Counted from the first letter of the stretch, positions 37,724 to 49,770 are shown. The stretch: DNA of 64,000 nucleotides from Jacaranda mimosifolia (GCA_018894105.1 CM032124.1:3829501-3893500); one strand, 5' to 3'. Translations and numbers: made by a program. The notes: generated by a model from the sequence alone, not told the origin.

Positions 37724-39973
37724 CTAATTCATCATTCCATGTGGAAAGATTTCAATTATACGAAATAGCTCCAACCATCGTGATCTTAGTTTTCCTAATA
37801 ACCACTTAAAACGGGAGCCGTAGAATAGTACATGTTCACCTGGCTCTAATAGGTCTTTCAAAATTTTGCGATCACTCCTATATTCAGTCTCTCCTTTATG
37901 TGACTTGGCTTCTTTATTTACCACAGTAACTGCAAAACACTTGTCAATGTCCTTAAGAAAATCAAATGCTTTAAACAAATTAAAAGTTACCTTTTCATCT
38001 TGGACTCTCATGGTTAGCTCACCTTTCTGTACATCTATGATAGTCCTACCTGTGGCCAAGAAAGGTCTCCCAAGGATGATCGGAACTTCAGTATCCTCTT
38101 CCATGTCTAACATAATAAAATTTGCAGGGAAAATAAATTTGTCAACTTTTACCAATACATCTTCAATTTTTACCTTAGGATGCTTGAATGTTCTATTCGC
38201 AAGTTGTAAGGTTACACTAGTTAGCTTGATCTCTCCTAATCCAAGTCATTGGTAGATGGAATGTGGCATTAAATTTATGCTTGCTCCCAAATCACAAAGT
38301 GCCCGTCTAGAAAAATTAGTACCAAATTTGCATGGTATGGTGAAACCTCTAGGATCCTTAAGCTTTGTAGGTAACTTCTTTTAGATGATTGCACTGTATT
38401 TCTCTATGAGAGCTACTGTTTCAAATTCACTCAAACACTTTTTCTTAGATAAAATTGCTTTCATGAATTTTACATAACTAAGCATTTGTTCTAAGGCTTT
38501 ACCAAATGGAATATTTATGTGGAGTTCCTCGAAAACCTCCAAAAATTGTTGAAATTGCTTGTCTAACTTTTGCTTCTTAAGTCTTTGAGGAAAGGGTGGA
38601 GGTGGTCTGATAGGATCAACTTCTTCAATTTTTTGCTTCTTATCCTTTCCCTTCTCAACTGGTGATTCTTCTTCCAATTCCTTTGAAAATGGAGGGACCT
38701 TATGAAATTCTTGCAATTCTCTACCATTCCTCAAAGAAATAGCATTGCAATGTTCCTTGCCTTCTCGTTTAGGATTTATCTCAGTGCCATTTATCAAAGT
38801 TCCTTGCTATCTCATACTCAATGTAGTAGTTAGTTGGCCCGTTTGTGTTTCTAATGTTCTAATTGAAGCTGATTGACTCTGAATTGCTGCTTCAGTTTTT
38901 GTCATGAATTGCATAAATATCTCCTCTAATGATGGCTTCTTTTCTTGAGTTGGTGGATTTATTTGTTGCTGAAAGCCTGGTGGTGGATGTTTAGGTGCTG
39001 AAGTTTGTCCTTGATTATTACTCCAAGAAAAATTGGGGTGTTGTCTCCATCTAGGATTATAAGTATTTGAGTATGGATTACTTTGATTCCTGTTGAAGTT
39101 CCCAACAAACTGCACAGATTCTAAAGTATGTTGATATTGATCACTTGAATGTGCATCACCACAAATTTTGCAAGTAATAAATTGGCTCTCTTGCTGCATT
39201 GGCTGGGTCACGGTACTTGCAAGTGTGTCCATCTTCTTTGTTAAAGCTTCTAACTGTGCAGTCAAAGATGTAGTAGCATTTGCCTCATAGATTCCTGCAA
39301 TTTTCTTTGGTTGAGTTAAGTTATCAGTTGGCCACTGATAACTATTTGCTGCCATCTCTTCAAATAACTTAAATATTTCCCCAATCTTTCTCCTCATAAG
39401 TGTACCTCCTGCAGCAGCATCAACTATTCCTCTTGTTTGTGTGGTCAACCCATTGTAGAATGTTTGTACTTGAAGCCACCTTTTTAATCCATGATGAGGG
39501 CATTTTCTGAGCATCTCCTTATATATTTCGCATGCCTCATAAAATATCTCCTGATCAAATTGGACAAAGGATGTAATTTCATTCCTCAACTTGACTATTC
39601 GTGATGGTAGGAAAAGCTTAACCAAGAATCTCTTGGCTAAATCCTCCCAAGTGGCAATAGTTCCCGATAGCAAAGATGATGGCCAACTCTTTGCTTTGTC
39701 CTTTAGTGAAAATAGAAATAGCCTCAATCGGATTGCATCATCAGAAACTCCATTATATTTGAAGGTATCACAAATCCTTAAAAAATTAGCTAGATGAGCA
39801 TTCGAATCTTTTATTGGAGACCTCCTAAACTGGACTGAACTCTGTATCATCTTAATGATAGCGGCCTTGATTTCAAAATTATTATCCTAAACAGATGGTC
39901 TAGCGATTCCTGTCTGAAAGCCCTGAATTTGTGGGATAACATAATCCCCCAAATATCCATCCTCCTTTGCCAT
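37724..39973 (-). pseudogene. Athila-like gag-protease frame fused to the integrase C-terminus
   Basis: One reading frame of 750 codons runs from ATG at 39973 to 37724, broken by stops at 39887-39889, 38807-38809, 38381-38383 and one near 38250. Gag (about 39850-39000) has the retrotransposon capsid-type region ([27 protein letters not shown]), then a degenerate CxxC zinc-knuckle-like segment and a Q/P-rich linker. Protease: CDLGASINLMP (about 38270-38305) and IILGRPFLATG, with the DLGA form of the active site. The frame then passes to EPGEHVLFYGSR, GKLRSRW and FPHG (37860-37730), motifs of the end of Athila integrase. A deletion has therefore joined protease to the integrase C-terminus without losing the frame. 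The protein may have bound element RNA or formed particles, but the stops make this copy dead. Confidence 0.85.
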
Positions 39974-40159
39974 TTTTGCAGTATCTTCATTTCCTAAAAA
40001 TAATAAATAAATAAATAAAATAAATTAAAAATAAATAGTTAGATAAAACAAAATAAATAAATAAATAAGTAAAAAAAAATTGAGCTGAAACTTGGCTCTT
40101 AAAATTAATATTAGCAGAAACAAAATAATTTTAGTTCCCCAGCAATAGTGCCAAAAACT

Positions 40160-41371
40160 TGTTGGTGTGTCTTGTGCAAAAATAAATAATGCAAACAAAT
40201 ACGCAAGTGCACGTGTCGCAACAAGTAATCAAATGATGAGAAGAGTGTCGATTCCATGAGGAACTAAATTATTCGCTACTAATTATTAAGTTACCACAAA
40301 CTTGTTTTATTCAAACAAAATTAGTTAAATAAGAATTAAAACTAATCTAATGAAAATGAGAAAAGGGTACTGATTAAGATTTCTATCAGGATATAGAAGC
40401 CTAGAATTATGATTTTATCAATCAAATAAGTTGATTGCATAATTTTCTCCCTATGAAATTAATAACAAGTTATTAGTCTTGAGTCTTATGCAATTACGAT
40501 GTTCTTTCGAATTACCCACAATCAAAACCCTAATTTATTCAATTCACTATATTCCTATGTGAATTAACTAAATTATAAATAAAGTTGTACCACTCAACTA
40601 ACTCCCTAGGGCAAGCAGGTATATTCCTATCCTACTCATAAATTAAATAGTTCATCAATTTGAACAATGAATCCTAAGGTCTTCCATTGTCAATCAATCC
40701 CTAGATTTTCTTTTCCAAGACTCCTTTAGGGTTTAAAGATACACTTGATTGTTGATCAAGCAATCAAATAAAAGAAAAGCACACAATAAAAGAAATAACC
40801 TTAAGCGCTATTAACTTCATGAAAGAAAATCATACATCAATTTATTCAAAAGAATCTATCATAATCTTAGAGTAACGAATTAGCTCATGATTGAGTTGTC
40901 AAACAAAACATGAATAAAATGAAACATCGTTTCAAATTCAAAATTAAAATAAAATTAAAGGGATAAGAAGAAATTCTATTCCTAGATGAATCCGATCTCC
41001 ACTTTGTCTTCCTTTGAATCCCAAATTTTTACAATACTTCTGGTCTCCAAAATAGAAAAATTGCCCAAAATCCCCCCAAACTAAGTGTCTAAAAGGCCTA
41101 TTTATAACTGATTAAAAAAGTCTTCTAATTAGAGTAGGACTCGAATAAATAAAAGACTTTTCTACCCATCCTTGATTAGATCATGAGGTGTCATCTTGTC
41201 AGGATTCCCATAAACTTTTATCAATTTATCCCCTTTTGTAGCTTCTCTACTTATATTTCTGTAATTTTAAATTTTCACCAATTAGCAAGGGAATTATAAT
41301 TTTTTAAACAAAAAAATTATTTGCTAAGTCCTAAACATGATATTAAAATTAATACTAATATGGACTTAATA
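40160..41371 (-). repeat. 5' LTR of the Athila-like element (right copy, 1212 bp)
   Basis: Plus strand TGTTGGTGTG ... GGACTTAATA; the terminal CA has become TA. Otherwise close to the left LTR. Adjacent internal bases (about 40137-40159) form the primer site on the minus strand. Confidence 0.92.
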
Positions 41372-41376
41372 GGTTG

Positions 41377-43560
41377 CCACTGGGGATGAGGCAGGGCTGA
41401 GTGAACCTCCCGTATCTCATGGTCGACTATTTACCCTCGATCACTACAGTGAGATTAGGTCGGAGGTGAGTGAATTAGATCTAAATATCTTTAGGCAAGT
41501 ATATCACATTCCCCAGGGTTATGAGCTGATTGCTTTGGAGGCTAGGGTAGGACGCACCAACCAACCATAGGTTGCATTGCTATGTTCGAGAATAACTCTA
41601 GGTGTGGGCGATTCCCCCTTGCCGAGCCGCTAATCGACTTGTTGAGGGGTCCTTAAGTTTACATGACGCAAATTCTGCCCAACAATTTCCTGACCATATA
41701 CAATTTTGTGGTTTTAATGCATGTCCACAATCAGCCTCCTACCTTTGCTAATTTTAGCAATCTTTTTCACCTCCCCATGTCTCGTAAGTCGAGGAGTACT
41801 GAAGAGTCAGACTTCTATTATCTAATGGCCCGCCTTTGTTAAAATTTTTTGGTGACCCCAGTTTCCTCGTTCAGCCAAAAATGGAAGAGTAGATACTTTT
41901 ATGTTTGGGCTCCTAGAGGAGTGGGTTTCAACATCCCTAGAGGTTGGATGCGAGGGGTTGTTGAAATGCCAGGGAACCAAACTCCTACATGGCAAAACAC
42001 CTTTATATAGGACTTGGCTAAGTTTGGTCAAATGGAGGCATTTGGTTATATCGAGGAGAGAAACATTGTGCTGGTGGGCTTGTGCCTGCCCAACTTAACC
42101 TACCTACAGATGCTCGATTAGTAGTTGGTTATATGTGTTTCTATTAGCAGCTGTATCTAACTATTTAGTCGAGCCTTACTTGTTTTGTTTTTGTCATCGT
42201 GCAGACTAGAGGCGATTGTGTTGGGTGCGACATAGCTTGTTGCCACAGTTCCAATAGCTATCACAGCATTGGGTCGATTGACAACTTTATCAAGCGATAG
42301 TCCTGCTGGCCGAGGTAAGAGGCTAGCAATTGAACAGGCTGGGTTAGCTCCCAAGAAGGTGGCAATTAATGAGGAGGGGAAGACCAGGTAGCTAATGGAT
42401 TCTACCTCTTTGGGCATTGAGATGACGGAGATCTCTTTGACCTGACTAAACCGCCATCACCGTGGTTCGGGAAAAAGCTGGCAGTCTACAATTCTATATC
42501 CATGATGATGGCAGGGAAGATTGGGGCTTTGCCGATGAAGGTTCTGATAGCTGGCCTATTTGTATCAGACCAGTACAAGATGATGGAAAAAAGTCAAGGC
42601 TCGATGATGAAGGCCTTATCTTATCATGCCAATATAGTAAAAATCTCAATCAAATAAAACTTGTTGTTGAATGATTTATGGCACTTTGCTTATGTTAACT
42701 AGAATGTTGTCTTTTACAGGTTGGTCAGCTGGGCTACCATATGTTTTAGAGGTCAAAACTGGCTTTTGACTAGGTGGACCAAATGCAAGAGGGCTATAGA
42801 GAGATAAAAATGATGAAAGCTACGCTCGAATATGCCAAGATAGAGATCGAGCGGCTGACAAAGCAGTTAGAGAAGAGGGATGCTCTGCTTAAAGCAAAGG
42901 ATGCCAAGCTGATGATGGTTGTGGATGGGAGGAGCACGGCTGAGGAGCTTCTGAAGAGAGCCCAGGTGGTAGCTCAATCCTACTATGACAATGGTCAAGC
43001 TCAGGGGTATAATGCTAAGCTACAGTTTGCTTAGCGTAAGTTTGGTAGGATGCTGCCCAATGTTTGACGAGAGGCCATCTAGCAATTCATGTTGACCTCT
43101 GCCTTCATGGATGCCACCATTATCTTTTCTCTCGACAATGTTAAAGATGCATTTGATAAGGCCATCAAACAGTTGGAGTTTCTTGGTTACTCGTTCAAGG
43201 AGGAAGATAAGAAGTGCTTGAGTTATGTGCTCGACGAGTAGCTATGGATATATCCCGATGACCCTACTAAGGTTGAGAGGCCTCAGGCCAACAAGACTAC
43301 TCCTACAGAAGAGCCATATGTTGCTATCCCTAACCATTAACCTAAAGTTGAGGCGGTGAACCTAGAATTCGACTTCACCAATGATTTTACCTGCGACATT
43401 CGTGATGACAAGATTAACGTGGCTAAATATTTTCCTCCTGGCCAGCACCTTTTCTTGGTCGAGGAAGGAAGACCATCACGACATCTAGAGAAGGATATGG
43501 CCAGCCTTGAACGAGTTGAGGGGGCTGGGTCGAGGAATCCTTGAAGCTATAGGCCTTATG
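41377..43560 (+). pseudogene. Antisense ORF of the Tat-like element (degenerate, coiled coil)
   Basis: A plus-strand coding-like stretch opposite to gag-pol. Pieces seen: 41422-41572 (HYSEIRSEVSELD, YHIPQGYELI); 41842-42110 (QKWKSRYFYVWAPRGVGF, the WKSRxFxV motif common in antisense ORFs of Tat elements); 42462-42674; 42774-43034, a charged helical segment (EYAKIEIERLTKQLEKRD, probable coiled coil); and 43081-43544, an acidic C-terminal part. Stops and frameshifts separate the pieces. Base composition is more GC-balanced than the surroundings. Its function in these elements is not known to me. The gene may have started before the nested element, near the TATA box at 33898. Confidence 0.6.
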
Positions 43561-44185
43561 TGCTTAGTCACCCTGCGAGGCACTTTTTGTAACTTTTACT
43601 TTTCTAGTTTTCTGAACGAAACATAATTGTTCTTTTCGAATAGCTATTTTTAGATAATGTAAGAATTTAATTCTAATGCACTGATGTGTTATTTACTTTT
43701 GCTTTTATTTCAATGCTTTTTTTGAGGTTGAATGTCGGTTGTCAATAAGTAACCACATAAATAATTCGACCATGCAAGAATGTGTTTATGGTCGATTAAA
43801 AAATCAATCAACAAAAGAGTAATGGAATTGATCTAATATGTTCATAGTGAATTAGAGGGCTTGAGATTAGGTGTATGATTTTAATTATTATCGACTTCTA
43901 AGTCGATTGAACTCATAACTTTAGTGATGGAATGAGCGACGTTGAGGTTGATCAGTCTATATTGGTGTTAATCTCAAGATTTTGCGATAGGTTGAGGTAT
44001 TCTGAGTCCATCACCAACCATTGTCGTTAAGATATGATTAACATTTTAGTGCATGAGTTACGTAATTTTACATTCATAGTTGATTAAGTTCCTAGCCGAC
44101 TGACTGTCGACTAAGGGATTGGTTGGAAGCAATTAATCCATTTGTTAACTTGAGGTAGAAACTTTTAATCTTGTAGTTTCGAAGC
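43561..44185. other. Non-coding stretch between antisense ORF and tandem array
   Basis: Untranslated part of the Tat-like element. It has several GTCGA/TCGAC motifs but no gene. Confidence 0.5.
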
Positions 44186-44437
44186 GATGTCGACTACCGG
44201 GTCAATTCCAAATGGTTGAGTCATTTGTTACTTACTAATGCCGACAACAGAGTCGATTGTGAATGATTGGGTCATTCGTTAATTTTCGATGCTGACTCTA
44301 GGATCGATTGTGAATGATTGAGTTGTTTGCTAATTATTGATGTCGACTATGGGGTCAGCTGAAAATGATTGATTCACTCATCAATTACTGATTTTGACGA
44401 TGGGGTTGACTATGAAGATTTGAGTCGTTTGTTAGTT
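44186..44437. repeat. 51-bp tandem array, about 5 units
   Basis: Units of 50-52 bp start GATGTCGACTA.GGGGTC and continue GATTGTGAATGATTGAGTCA, TTTGTTAATTATT, with moderate divergence. It lies between the antisense ORF and the end of pol. Tandem arrays in this untranslated zone are typical of Tat/Ogre-type elements. Confidence 0.85.
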
Positions 44438-44664
44438 TGGGCTAGAAGACTTCATCTTGTGGTGCAAGCAGAGTGTTGCACAAATGGGTATAACTTTATT
44501 GCTTTTGGAGAGGGGTTGTAGTACAATGGATGTATTAAGCCTCGTTACACATAGAATTTCTTCAAATTTACTGCTTTCCATGGTCGAGGGAGCTTTTTAC
44601 CATCCTTATCTACAAGTCGATATGTATTGTGATTTGACACCTTGACCACAAAATAAGGCCCCTC

Positions 44665-45170
44665 CTATTTTAGTTGGAGTTTTTCTATGTTCCTCGACAC
44701 ATCCACTTTCTTTAGGATGAGATCTCCAACTTTGAAGCTATGCGGTTGAACTGCCTTGTTGTAATGTTTCATCATCTTTGACCTGTATCGTTGCATCATG
44801 TTGTAAGCTCCGTGTCGTAGCTTATCGATGGTTTCTAGGTGGAGTCCCCTTTTGGATACATTCTTGATTGGATTATAATAGATCACCTAAGCCATGTGTT
44901 GTATCAATTCAGATAGAATGGCTACTTTATAGCCATAGACCAAACTGTAGGGGCTTCGACTAGTAGTAGTTCGAGGGGTTGTTTTGCATGCCTATAACAC
45001 ACCGGAGAGGTCGTCCGCCCAACTTACTCCTATTCCTTCTAGTCGAGCTTTAATGTGGTCGAGGATAGTTTTGTTCATTACCTCGATCATTAGCCTGGGG
45101 GTTCCCCACTGAAGTAAAGTATTAGCAGATCCCCAAGGCCTCACACCAATTTCTCATGTAAAACCTTTTC
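44665..45170 (-). pseudogene. Integrase C-terminal remnant, Tat-like element
   Basis: The minus strand reads GNPQAN, then (after a frameshift) a segment like the end of the integrase core (KARLEGIGVSWADDL, SPYSLVYGYK), then 44886-44665 with HYNKAVQPHSFKVGDLILKK, the usual C-terminal barrel region. The integrase core with its first two acidic residues, and RNase H, are absent upstream. Confidence 0.75.
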
Positions 45171-45337
45171 GAGTATGGGTTTAGTGAGCATGGGTGGTGA
45201 GGAGAGGTATTTCTTGAGTTTGAGCAGAGCCAGGTCGCACTGCTCTGTCCATTGGAATCCTGATTTCTTTACATTTCTAAGTATCTTGAAGAAAGGTAGG
45301 CTCTTGTCGGCCAACCAAGCAATAAATCTACCAAGTG

Positions 45338-45960
45338 CTATGATCCTCCCGACCAGGCACTGTATGTCTCAGACTGTTCAGGGCGGGTAATATCCAAAAT
45401 TGCCTGAATTTTTTGTGGATTTGCTTCAATGCTTCTTTGACTAGCCATGTAACCCAGGAACTTGCCTTTTTGAACCATGAAGGTACACTTATTAGGATTG
45501 AGTTTCATGCTAAAAGCCTGCAGTATTGAGAAGGTATGATTGAGGTTGATTTGATGATCCTTAGCCTTCTCTATCTTGATGATCATGTCATCGACGTAAA
45601 CTTCCATAGACTCTCAAATCTCATTTTTAAACATAAAGTTGACTAGTCTCTAGTAAGTTGCTCCTGTGTTCTTGAGCTCAAAAGGCATTACCAAGAAACA
45701 GTACACTCCATTAGGGACGATGAAAGAGGTCTTTTCGTTGTCCTCGAATGCCATGATTATTTGATAATAGCCTTGAAAGGGATCCATCATACTTAGCAAT
45801 TCACAACCAGTAGTAGAATCAACTAGCAAATCTATGCGAGGCAGGGGGTAAGGATCTTTAGGGCAAGCTTTATTCAAATTGGTAAAATCATTACGCATAC
45901 GCCATTTTTTCTCATTGTTAGGGATGAGTACAATGTTACAAAGCCAAAAGGGATATTGAA
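45338..45960 (-). pseudogene. Reverse transcriptase, Tat-like element
   Basis: FTNLNKACPKDPYPLPRID, then MMDPFQGYYQI (first catalytic Asp), EKTSFIVPNGVYCF, VMPFELKN(T)GATY and an intact YVDD in EVYVDDMIIK (near 45595), followed by NPNKCTFMV and KFLGYM. One frame from 45898 to 45338 has stops after GATY and near 45610. The sequence ends abruptly into unrelated frame at about 45338, just where RNase H should begin. Confidence 0.9.
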
Positions 45961-46275
45961 TTTCTAAAATATATCCTAACTCTAAGATTTATTGACTTCC
46001 TCTTTGATGATATGACATCTCTCAGCATTGAAGTTCCTTGTCTTCTACTTTACTGGCATGTACATAGGGTCCACATTGACATGGTGGACAATGATGCTAG
46101 GGTTGATCCCTTGAAGATCAGAAGCTTTCCATGTAAATATGGAGATATTTCTATGAAGAAAATTGACCATAAGATACTCCATGCAGTGGCCCATATTATT
46201 TTCGATCCTGGTAGTCTTGTCGGGGTTCCCAGGTTCAAGCTCGTCCCCCAAAGGTTTTAGTTGCGATCAGTTTTT

Positions 46276-46740
46276 CTACTCGCTAGACTCGACTAAGATG
46301 GTTTGGCAGCGCCACGCTTCCTTGATGTTACACAAGAGCTCACCTCTGCCAGCTAGGGTTAGAAACTTTATTTTCGTGTTGTAGGTTGAGGCAATGGCCC
46401 GGAAGTCATTTAGAGTTGGTCGCCCAATAATGACATTGTAGGCAAATGGAGCATCGAAGACTAGGTAGTTTATCACTAGGGTTATTTTGCAGGAGGCTTC
46501 CACAAATGATATGGATAGGTTGATAGATCCCTCTGGGATGATTTTTGACCCCCTGAACCTAACCAACGGTGTACGGACCAGCTCAAATTTTAGCTGCCCT
46601 AAATTCATTCTTTTTAAGGTCGACAAGAATATGATGTTGGTGGAACTGCTGTTGTCGACCAGGACTTTCTTTACTTCAAAATTGGCTATCTCAATTGATA
46701 CAACCATGAGGCAGTCCATTTTATGGTCGGCTCTTTTATT
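46276..46740 (-). pseudogene. Protease region, Tat-like element
   Basis: KKVLVDNSSSTNII stands where the active site (usually DSGSSA-like) is expected, so the Ser-Gly of the motif is changed to Asn-Ser. It is followed by GSINLSISF and YNVIIGRPTLNDF, a strong family signature. The 147-codon frame from 46719 is open. Between it and RT (45960-46275) the frame is broken but no other gene is seen. Confidence 0.85.
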
Positions 46741-47399
46741 CTAGAGGTAGGTGAGGTCAACGTTAGTGAAGGAAATTAGCTTTATGCTGGTTGAGAGTAA
46801 GAAAACTATTTCGACTAGGGTGGACTTAGTCGATTCTAGTCGTCGTTGCGTCTGCCTTCTCATGGACTTCGAGTCCCCCCCAGTGGAATCCCTTGCAATC
46901 ATGTCGATAACTCTTCAAATGGATGGGTAGAGATCCTGGGCAGGTTTCTTTCCTCTATCCTCCTTCCTTGGGCTAACCAACCTTTCTCTATGGGAAGTCT
47001 AGTCGATTTACCCCCTTCTAGCCTGGCACTCTTATTAATATTTTTTTTGAGATGACCTTGTCGAATCAGCCTCTTAATTTCATCGTGTAAGTTGAAATAG
47101 TCTTTAGTGTTATGGCCCTTTTGCTTTTGAAAATGGTAGACTTCTCAGACTTCCACATGGCCTCAGTCTTGATCAATTTTCTGGGTTTTTTCGGGAGGTT
47201 TTCGTGCTAGATGGCGAACAATACCTCTTTCCTTAGGAGATTAAGTAGAGTGTAATCTAAAAGTGCTTGATGAGAGATTGATGACCTTTCCTGTGCTAGC
47301 AGTCATCTTTATCCTTGTTCTTCTTCTTGTCGACCTTAGGATTGTCATATTTAAGTCTATTCATGTCCTTTTGGGTCATGTATCTTTTTGCAAGGTCGG

Positions 47400-48470
47400 G
47401 TAGCTCTTCCATCAATTAGGGCCATTCCTGCACCATTACATTGGCTCATTACTTATATCTAAGGCCCAAGAAAATCAAGAATTCGATTCGGGGGCTATCA
47501 ATCTTTAGCACTTTCGTATCGAACCTAGTGATGAAATTGCAAAGGGATTCCCCCTCATTCGTTTAACTGTATATAGGTGGGTGGGGGAAGCTTCGCCTTT
47601 CTCTAGTTGACAAACTGATGTAGGAATTTATCACATAATTGGTCGTATGAGTAGATCAACATTGACTCGAGCTTAACAAACCAGTCAAGTGCAATACCTT
47701 GGAAGGTGGTCACCAACATTTTAGCATGGATGTAATCGTTGTGCTCGTGCAGCTGTATCATGTGCTTAAATTGCATTAAATAATTATTTGGGTTCGACGA
47801 GCTATCATACTGGGGGAGTCCGGTTGGGACTTTAGCTTCCACGACAATACATCCGTCGATGATCTCTTGGATGAATGGCGACTCCCTCTCTCAGTGAAAC
47901 CTCTATGGTCCCTCAGGATGGGGGTTCCTCTCAGTGTTCCTCCTTGAGATCTCCTCCAGAAGCTTGTTCAGCTGCTAAACTTGGTGAGATACCTTATCTT
48001 ATGCTTTCCTATTAGCTTGAGATGTATATCTGTTTACCTGAGGCCTCGAATGTTCAACATTATTGTGCTGCTGGACTTGAATAGGCCTAGCACTGTGCTC
48101 AATTGATCCACAACTCTCTCGCAAGGGATAGGTCATACCATTTCTCTAGGGAAATGTCCTGGGCCAATTTTGCGCCTTGAGAAATGCCTCCTTAAGGGGC
48201 TCTAGTTGTGGGTAGTGTTGGCCATTGGTCTAGGTTAGGCAGGGTGTCGATTCAGGGTGATAGAAAGCTTAGCCAAAATTTAAGCAGATATTTACTCACT
48301 GATGAGTTATATTAATTGTGACATAGTTAGAGTAACTACTTGATCTGATTGGACGCTAGGCTCTGGCACATCTAGTTTTTGCTGAGATCAAGGAGGGGAA
48401 GTAGTTAATCTCCTATTCTCCTCTCTTTTTGAAGCGACTCATCTAATGTTTACCGTTTTTTGATTGCGAA
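47400..48470 (-). pseudogene. Gag remnant, Tat-like element
   Basis: The best-kept part is 47842-47603 (LPQYDSSSNPNNYLMQFKHM, YIHAKMLVTTFQGIALDWFV), the retrotransposon gag capsid-type domain. It continues after a stop as LPPPTYIQLNEGESLCNFI and TRFDTKVLKIDSPR to about 47450. 47843-48470 is a decayed N-terminal extension. 46741-47400 is the decayed gag C-terminal/linker part with no clear zinc knuckle. Confidence 0.8.
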
Positions 48471-48479
48471 CTCTGATTT

Positions 48480-48500
48480 CCTATAGACAGTGCCAAATAA
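48480..48500 (-). other. Primer binding site of the Tat-like element
   Basis: The minus strand reads TTTGGCACTGTCTATAGG just inside the right LTR, resembling the TTGGCGCCGTCTGTGGG primer site frequent in plant Tat elements, with C-to-T-type decay. Confidence 0.65.
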
Positions 48501-48503
48501 CAA

Positions 48504-49225
48504 TGGTAAAAATCGTATATAACTGGATTGGGTTGGAATCTAGGTGGATTGACCTATTTGATCGAGCAAATGAACTCCATAGATAATTAGGCTAAGTCCT
48601 GCAATTACAAGCTAGTCGAGATGCCCTCGCTATGGTACTCCAACGCTCAAGTCTGTATGAGAATGACTAGATAAGATGAGCAGCAGAGTGAGGGCTTTTT
48701 AATATAGAATGGCGTACCTTGAGAGAGGTTGGCGGTGTGTTATTTGTAGCCTTCCCCAGGTGATTGATACGTCCAAGATACCCTTCTCATGCAGAAAGGG
48801 CTCTTGTCCTTGTATAGGGAGCTTTAGGTCATCTCCCATTTCTGTACTATTTTAGGTGGCTCCATTTCCAGCTTTCAAGGACAGAGTAGTACATTGGTAG
48901 TGTGCCCTCTGTTTGGGGCAGCAGTATAGTTGGTACTGGGGCGGCACGCGGCATTAATGCGAAGACAATGCCGCCTGTTAAGGCATTTAATACGACCGAG
49001 AAAGGATTCTGCAATAAGTCGACCTGTCTAGTCGATAGATAGGTTGACCTCAGAGTTAGTTCTGGGTGTGGGAGACGACCTGTGGATGCAGTAGTCAAAC
49101 ACTGTCGTCGGGACAATCGAGCATCTGCATTCTGGTCGAATAACACTAGGGTTGCTTAGCGTGCATGCAAGAGAAAGCGCAAGAGATCGATCCTCGTTGA
49201 CGACGTCGCTGGCCCTGATGACGTA
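48504..49225 (-). repeat. 5' LTR of the Tat-like element (right copy)
   Basis: Plus strand TGGTAAAAATCG ... GATGACGTA. Similar to 32962-33693 throughout. The CCCCCA terminus is lost, so the outer limit is approximate. Confidence 0.78.
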
Positions 49226-49770
49226 CTTTTGGGTTGGGCCTATTGGGCCATCTCATATCATATATATATGTCAATAATATATATAGATTTTATATATAAT
49301 ATGAATGAATATGTGCTAATATATAATATTATATATTAATGTGTGTCTATAGCACATACATGTATTACTATAGATATGTGTATACTATTTATAACTATAC
49401 ATATTAATATGTATACACACACACATACTATTTATAATGTTTTTTATAATATTATATGATAAATATGCTAAAACTTAGAGGTAATAATTATAAATAATAA
49501 ACGTTGTATTATATTATATTAAAAATAATATTAAATGGATAATTATGATTTTTGTTAATTTTTAAAACTCAAAATAATAGTATCTTATTTATAAGAATAC
49601 TAGTTATAATTATTAATTATTTTTTTGATTTGTAGCAAATCATTATATAAAGGTTAAGTCTATTGTTAGGGTCCTGAAAGATACAGAGTTCAAAACAATA
49701 ATTTTTGACCCACTTGAAAATAGTTGCCACATCCAAGCGGTCATTAGCTAATTATTAATCCGTGACAATT
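49226..49770. other. AT-rich stretch right of the Tat-like element
   Basis: (AT)n and (AC)n-like microsatellites (about 49258-49430), then AT-rich sequence with no gene. GGTCATTAGCTAATTATTAA near 49739 recalls the GTGACC cluster at 62735-63130. Confidence 0.45.

Larger units (their letters stand above)
34226..41371 (-). mobile_element. Athila-like Ty3/Gypsy element, RT-less deletion derivative
   Basis: LTRs at 34226-35380 and 40160-41371 flank an internal region. Both sides carry GGTTG (34221-34225 and 41372-41376), a perfect 5-bp target duplication. On the minus strand the primer site reads TTTTTGGCACTATTGCTGGG next to the right LTR, close to the Athila type. The polypurine tract is TTTGGGGGTATT next to the left LTR (35381-35392). 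The internal frame encodes gag and protease, then directly the integrase C-terminus. No RT, RNase H or integrase core is present. 35393-37720 is non-coding, with poly-T (about 35941-35967), A/T-rich and GC-rich tracts. Confidence 0.93.
32962..49225 (-). mobile_element. Tat-lineage Ty3/Gypsy retrotransposon, degenerate, with nested insertion
   Basis: Two similar LTRs (32962-33693 and 48504-about 49225) bound minus-strand remains of gag, protease, reverse transcriptase and the integrase C-terminal part, plus a plus-strand ORF between pol and the left (3') LTR. This order, the TTTGGCACTGTC-type primer site next to the right LTR, and the tandem repeats between pol and the antisense ORF are features of the plant Tat/Retand/Ogre group. 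RNase H and most of integrase are missing between 45338 and about 45170. A 7.15 kb Athila-like element (34226-41371) sits inside, leaving about 9.1 kb of the host element. No target duplication was found because the right LTR end is damaged. Confidence 0.85.
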
